Origin: JAFMKE01 sp047621945
GTDB lineage: Bacteria > Bacteroidota > Bacteroidia > Chitinophagales > UBA8649
DNA length: 26,936 nucleotides
Direction: 5' to 3'
Assembly (NCBI GenBank): GCA_047621945.1
Contig: JBLHMK010000022.1
Location: 1-26,936 of the forward strand
In this document: piece after piece, positions 24,363-26,936 of the stretch
Position numbering within the stretch: the stretch's first letter is position 1
Layout: the number at the start of each line of letters is the position of its first letter
The notes under the pieces: generated by a model
Database searches by the model: none
What the model saw: only the letters and a program-made list of their open reading frames with translations
What the model was told of the DNA's origin: nothing
Program-made: the position numbers and the translations under genes

Positions 24363-25132
24363 ATTTCTAAAGCTTTATAATTGGTGAAAGGTAAAATTCT
24401 ATTTTTCAATTCGGGGAAGGATTGCAATTTATCGTAGTTTGGTGATTTCGTAATTTTAGCAAATTTACTGACCAAACCTTTAGCATGCTTATCCTCGTCA
24501 TGTGTCGCAATAATATGCTTAGGGTTAAGGCTTTTTGCTAACTTTCTAAGTCCTCCAATTCCAGGTGCAACTGTGCCACCCAGAAAGAATGGAAGTTGGT
24601 AATGGTCGAAGGGACTTAGCATGACATGAACTGGCGGGTATTCGTTAATTACGCTCTGCCATTGATCGATAGAGGTGAAGCCATGGCTTGCTAAAAAAAT
24701 ACTTTGCTCACCATTTTCTATAACAAGCGCATCATAAATGGGATCTATTTTCCTAGCGCTTGGCAGGTGATGAATACGTATTCCTTTTTGATTGATATTA
24801 TGAACTCCTTTATTGAAAGAAAGGATTTTCGAATCTGGTAAGATTTGGTTCAACTGATTTTCAATTGATTGAGGACCAATCACCAATTTGGCTTGCAACT
24901 TTTTCAATGTTTCCTGGTGAAAATGATCCGGGTATTTTTGTGTTATTAGCACAAGGTCAAAATCAGGTACTTCAGCAAGCGGAACGGGTGCAGTTCTATG
25001 CCATTGGGCATTGAACCAGGGAAAGAAGTCAACTTCTTGCCCAAACAGCCAAGGGTCAATGAGCATGCGCAAGCCCGCAAACTCAATAAACCAGGTGTTG
25101 TCCATATTTAAACGTTGGATTTTCATGGGCAT
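24359..25132 (-). CDS. MBL-fold protein with degenerate metal motif
   Basis: 257 aa with the outline of a UlaG-like metallo-beta-lactamase fold: the first strands MKIQRLNMDNTWFIEFAG and LRMLIDPWLFG, then the position of the HxHxDH motif, which reads Q65-K-Y67-P-D69-H70. Thus two of the three motif histidines are absent while the DH pair remains. Further conserved points are LASHGF (about 147), LSPFDHYQLP (about 172) and ATHDEDKH near residue 213, which retain His and Asp. Activity with a single metal, or none, is possible. It sits 18 bp after the photolyase gene and overlaps DUF1295 by 4 bp. The fold is fairly sure; any enzymatic role is open. Confidence 0.75.
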   Translation of the reverse strand: MPMKIQRLNMDNTWFIEFAGLRMLIDPWLFGQEVDFFPWFNAQWHRTAPVPLAEVPDFDLVLITQKYPDHFHQETLKKLQAKLVIGPQSIENQLNQILPDSKILSFNKGVHNINQKGIRIHHLPSARKIDPIYDALVIENGEQSIFLASHGFTSIDQWQSVINEYPPVHVMLSPFDHYQLPFFLGGTVAPGIGGLRKLAKSLNPKHIIATHDEDKHAKGLVSKFAKITKSPNYDKLQSFPELKNRILPFTNYKALEI

Positions 25133-25150
25133 AAACTTACTGATTCAGTT

Positions 25151-26635
25151 TCACTTTTTCTCCATAGTTTTCAAAAAGGATTCCGCATTTGAAATATGCG
25201 TACTTCTTTTTTCCTCACCCATTTTGTCTAAGTTTCTGACCAGCATGCCCAATCGATGGTTACTCGAAAAGAAGTCGCGATGCACATGCATAAATCGCCA
25301 AAAAAGTCCATCCCAAGTTTTTTGCCAATCTCCACGCTTGTAATTACTCATTTTTAATACATAGTTAGAGCCGCTAATGTAGGGTTTGGTTGCAAATAAT
25401 CCACCATCGGCAAATTGGCTCATGCCATATACATTAGGGACCATTACCCAATCATATGCATCAATAAACATCTCCATAAACCATTCATAGACTTCATTGG
25501 GATGGAATTCACAGAGCAGCATAAAATTACCCAATAGCATCAAGCGTTCGATATGATGACAATAGCCATCCTTTAAAACTTTCTTTATGGTTTCATCGAT
25601 CGGTTCTATACCCGTACTTCCTGTATAAAAGGATGAGGGAATTTTACGGTTGAAACCCCAAAAGTTTCTTGTTCGTGAATATCTCCCTTTAACTTGGTAC
25701 ATACCACGAATAAACTCTCGCCAACCTATTATTTGTCGAATAAAGCCCTCTAAAGAGTTAAGGGGTATATCATGTTTTCTTGCAAAACTAATACTTGCAT
25801 TCACAATATACTTGGGGCTGATTAAGCCGATATTAAGCATAGGAGTTAACAAACTATGATGCAGGTGTGATTGTTCCTTTAATATGGCGTCTTCATAATG
25901 GCCAAACTCCTCAAATCTATTTTTTAAAAATTCAGTAAGCCAGAGGCGGGTTTCTTCATGCGAAATGGGGTACAAGGATTTTTCGCTGATGCTACCATAA
26001 TTATCAGGAAAATATTTCTCTGTATAAGCTACGGCTTCCTTCCAGTAGTCATTACCTTCAAGAAATTTAATTGCAGGCGGAGTTTTTCCTCGAGGATATT
26101 TCTTTCGATTTTCATCATCATAACTCCATTTTCCTCCTAATGGTTGTTCTAAATTATCCAGAAGAATTCCATGCTTTTTTCTTTCTTGTTTGTAAAAAGT
26201 AGTGTGAAAAAAAGACTTTTTACTTGCTTTAAAAAAGGTCTGTAAATCATCTTTTGAATTAATGAAAAGCGGATTTTCATAGCTAAGGGAGGCTAATTTT
26301 GATTCTTCTATACTTGCCTTTAATCTTTGTTCTAACCAATCGTCTGTTGGATCTATAAAAACTATCTTTTTATAGGAGTCAGCTAACTGCTTGATAAGAA
26401 TGCATATGTCACTATTTGCTGAAATACTAGCTATATAGTGCACGGTTATTCCTTTGGCTTCAAGATAAGCCTGATGGCACTTCATGGTAGCCCGATGATA
26501 AGCTATTTTACGTTTATGAAATTTAAGCGCTTTGAAAAATAAGTATTCTTCAACTAAATAGATTGGAAATCCATTATCATGAATTTCATGTTGTTCAAAT
26601 AATTGATGGGGGAATATGATATTTACACTTTTCAA
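25151..26635 (-). CDS. photolyase/cryptochrome of the bacterial (6-4)/FeS-BCP family, without Fe-S ligands
   Basis: Flavoprotein of 494 aa in the deoxyribodipyrimidine photolyase-related family (PhrB/CryB type), which repairs (6-4) photoproducts or senses blue light. N-terminal alpha/beta antenna domain (IIFPHQLFE at 5-13, then YLVEEYLFF) and C-terminal FAD domain with GFIRQIIGWREFIRGMY, in short IIGWREFIRG, YCHHIERLMLLGNF (358-371), WVMVPNVYGMSQFADGG and ATKPYISGSNY. In PhrB/CryB four cysteines bind a [4Fe-4S] cluster. Here the first position is about P345, and the CxxC region reads KMSNYKRGDWQKTWDG (428-443), so no ligand is left. The start is TTG at 26635, overlapping the DUF2256 stop (TTGA); the family N-terminus begins there and the next ATG is about 50 codons in. 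Repair or signalling cannot be told apart. Confidence 0.9.
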   Translation of the reverse strand: MKSVNIIFPHQLFEQHEIHDNGFPIYLVEEYLFFKALKFHKRKIAYHRATMKCHQAYLEAKGITVHYIASISANSDICILIKQLADSYKKIVFIDPTDDWLEQRLKASIEESKLASLSYENPLFINSKDDLQTFFKASKKSFFHTTFYKQERKKHGILLDNLEQPLGGKWSYDDENRKKYPRGKTPPAIKFLEGNDYWKEAVAYTEKYFPDNYGSISEKSLYPISHEETRLWLTEFLKNRFEEFGHYEDAILKEQSHLHHSLLTPMLNIGLISPKYIVNASISFARKHDIPLNSLEGFIRQIIGWREFIRGMYQVKGRYSRTRNFWGFNRKIPSSFYTGSTGIEPIDETIKKVLKDGYCHHIERLMLLGNFMLLCEFHPNEVYEWFMEMFIDAYDWVMVPNVYGMSQFADGGLFATKPYISGSNYVLKMSNYKRGDWQKTWDGLFWRFMHVHRDFFSSNHRLGMLVRNLDKMGEEKRSTHISNAESFLKTMEKK

Positions 26636-26766
26636 TTGTTCTTATTTCTTTTGCATCGTTCACTACAGTATTTAACATCTTCCCAACATTGTTTCCATTT
26701 CTTTCTCCAAGAGAAAGGACGATTGCAAATGGGGCAAGTTTTGGTGGGCAGCTCACTTTTCTTCAT
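26632..26766 (-). CDS. DUF2256 small zinc-ribbon-like protein
   Basis: A 44-aa protein with the DUF2256 pattern: TCPICNRPFSWRKKW (10-24), then C27 in KQCWEDV and YCSERCKRNK (33-42). Four of the five cysteines (C11, C14, C34, C38) suit binding of one zinc ion. The family is often found next to photolyase/cryptochrome genes in bacteria, which is the case here. Its ATG overlaps the stop of the gene before it, and its TGA overlaps the TTG start of the photolyase gene, so all three are translationally coupled. Its function is unknown; nucleic acid or photolyase binding would be plausible. Confidence 0.85.
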   Translation of the reverse strand: MKKSELPTKTCPICNRPFSWRKKWKQCWEDVKYCSERCKRNKNN

Positions 26767-26936
26767 TGCTTAAAATTTGGAAGATCTTCCACTCGAGCAT
26801 AGGGGTGTTCATCCATTTTAATCAGTTTGTAGTAACTATTCAACCCACCTATACCCGCGCTTTCCAGTATTTCAAGATTAAGGTAGCCTTCCTTATTTAT
26901 CGCTTCACCCTGAATATCTATCGATAGTATTTCTCC
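26763..26936 (-). CDS. C-terminal part of an unidentified protein (window edge)
   Basis: The last 57 residues of an open frame that enters from beyond the right edge; its TGA at 26763-26765 overlaps the DUF2256 ATG. The residues GEILSIDIQGEAINKEGYLNL then GGLNSYYKLIKM and HPYARVEDLPNF recall the end of FMN-binding split-barrel flavin reductases, in which a G-E-x-x-x-I strand is followed by the last barrel part. A flavin reductase would fit a photolyase operon, but the fragment is too short for certainty. The codon use is like that of its neighbours. Confidence 0.4.
   Translation of the reverse strand, partial: GEILSIDIQGEAINKEGYLNLEILESAGIGGLNSYYKLIKMDEHPYARVEDLPNFKQ

Overview
The window looks like an AT-rich chromosomal segment of a Bacteroidota species, most likely of the Flavobacteriales kind. 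Evidence for this: a type III glutamine synthetase, a TonB-dependent receptor with an N-terminal carboxypeptidase-like domain, a Bacteroidota-style dihydroorotase, and several start-proximal TAnnTTTG boxes (the -7 element of this phylum's housekeeping promoters), two of them with a TTG about 20 nt further upstream. No phage, IS or CRISPR element was seen. Genus and species cannot be told from this window.

Layout. 1-2750: a broken PadR-type regulator, an unrecognised secreted protein and a divergent multi-pass membrane protein. 2835-5117: glnN with its own promoter and terminator. 5118-5548: a gene-free stretch with two identical 88-bp direct repeats and several hairpins, ending at a tRNA-Arg(TCG) on the minus strand. 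5810-10210: a five-gene plus-strand run (hot-dog acyl-CoA thioesterase, CorA-type channel, two paralogous alpha/beta hydrolases, a KshA-like Rieske oxygenase). 10203-12483: fmt and a dihydroorotase on the minus strand. 12622-13327: a small transaldolase with a strong terminator. 13381-16895: a serine-hydrolase lipoprotein, an EamA transporter and a secreted beta-propeller-like protein. 16913-19453: glyS and a Ppx/GppA phosphatase.

19577-23465 is a metal-homeostasis locus. A DtxR/MntR-type regulator is convergent with a two-gene unit encoding a GufA-type ZIP transporter and a TonB-dependent receptor. In front of the ZIP gene lie two TTTAG-N6-CTAAA dyads exactly 22 bp apart, one of which contains the -7 box. 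The simplest reading is a self-contained MntR-regulated uptake system.

23496-26936 is a tightly packed minus-strand operon: the C-terminal end of an unidentified protein, a DUF2256 zinc-ribbon-like small protein, a bacterial (6-4) photolyase/cryptochrome-family protein, an MBL-fold protein and a DUF1295 membrane protein, mostly joined by 4-nt overlaps. The photolyase appears to lack all four cysteines that bind the [4Fe-4S] cluster in its family, and the MBL protein has lost two of its metal-motif histidines. With the 88-bp repeats and the MntR locus, this operon is the part of the window most worth following up.
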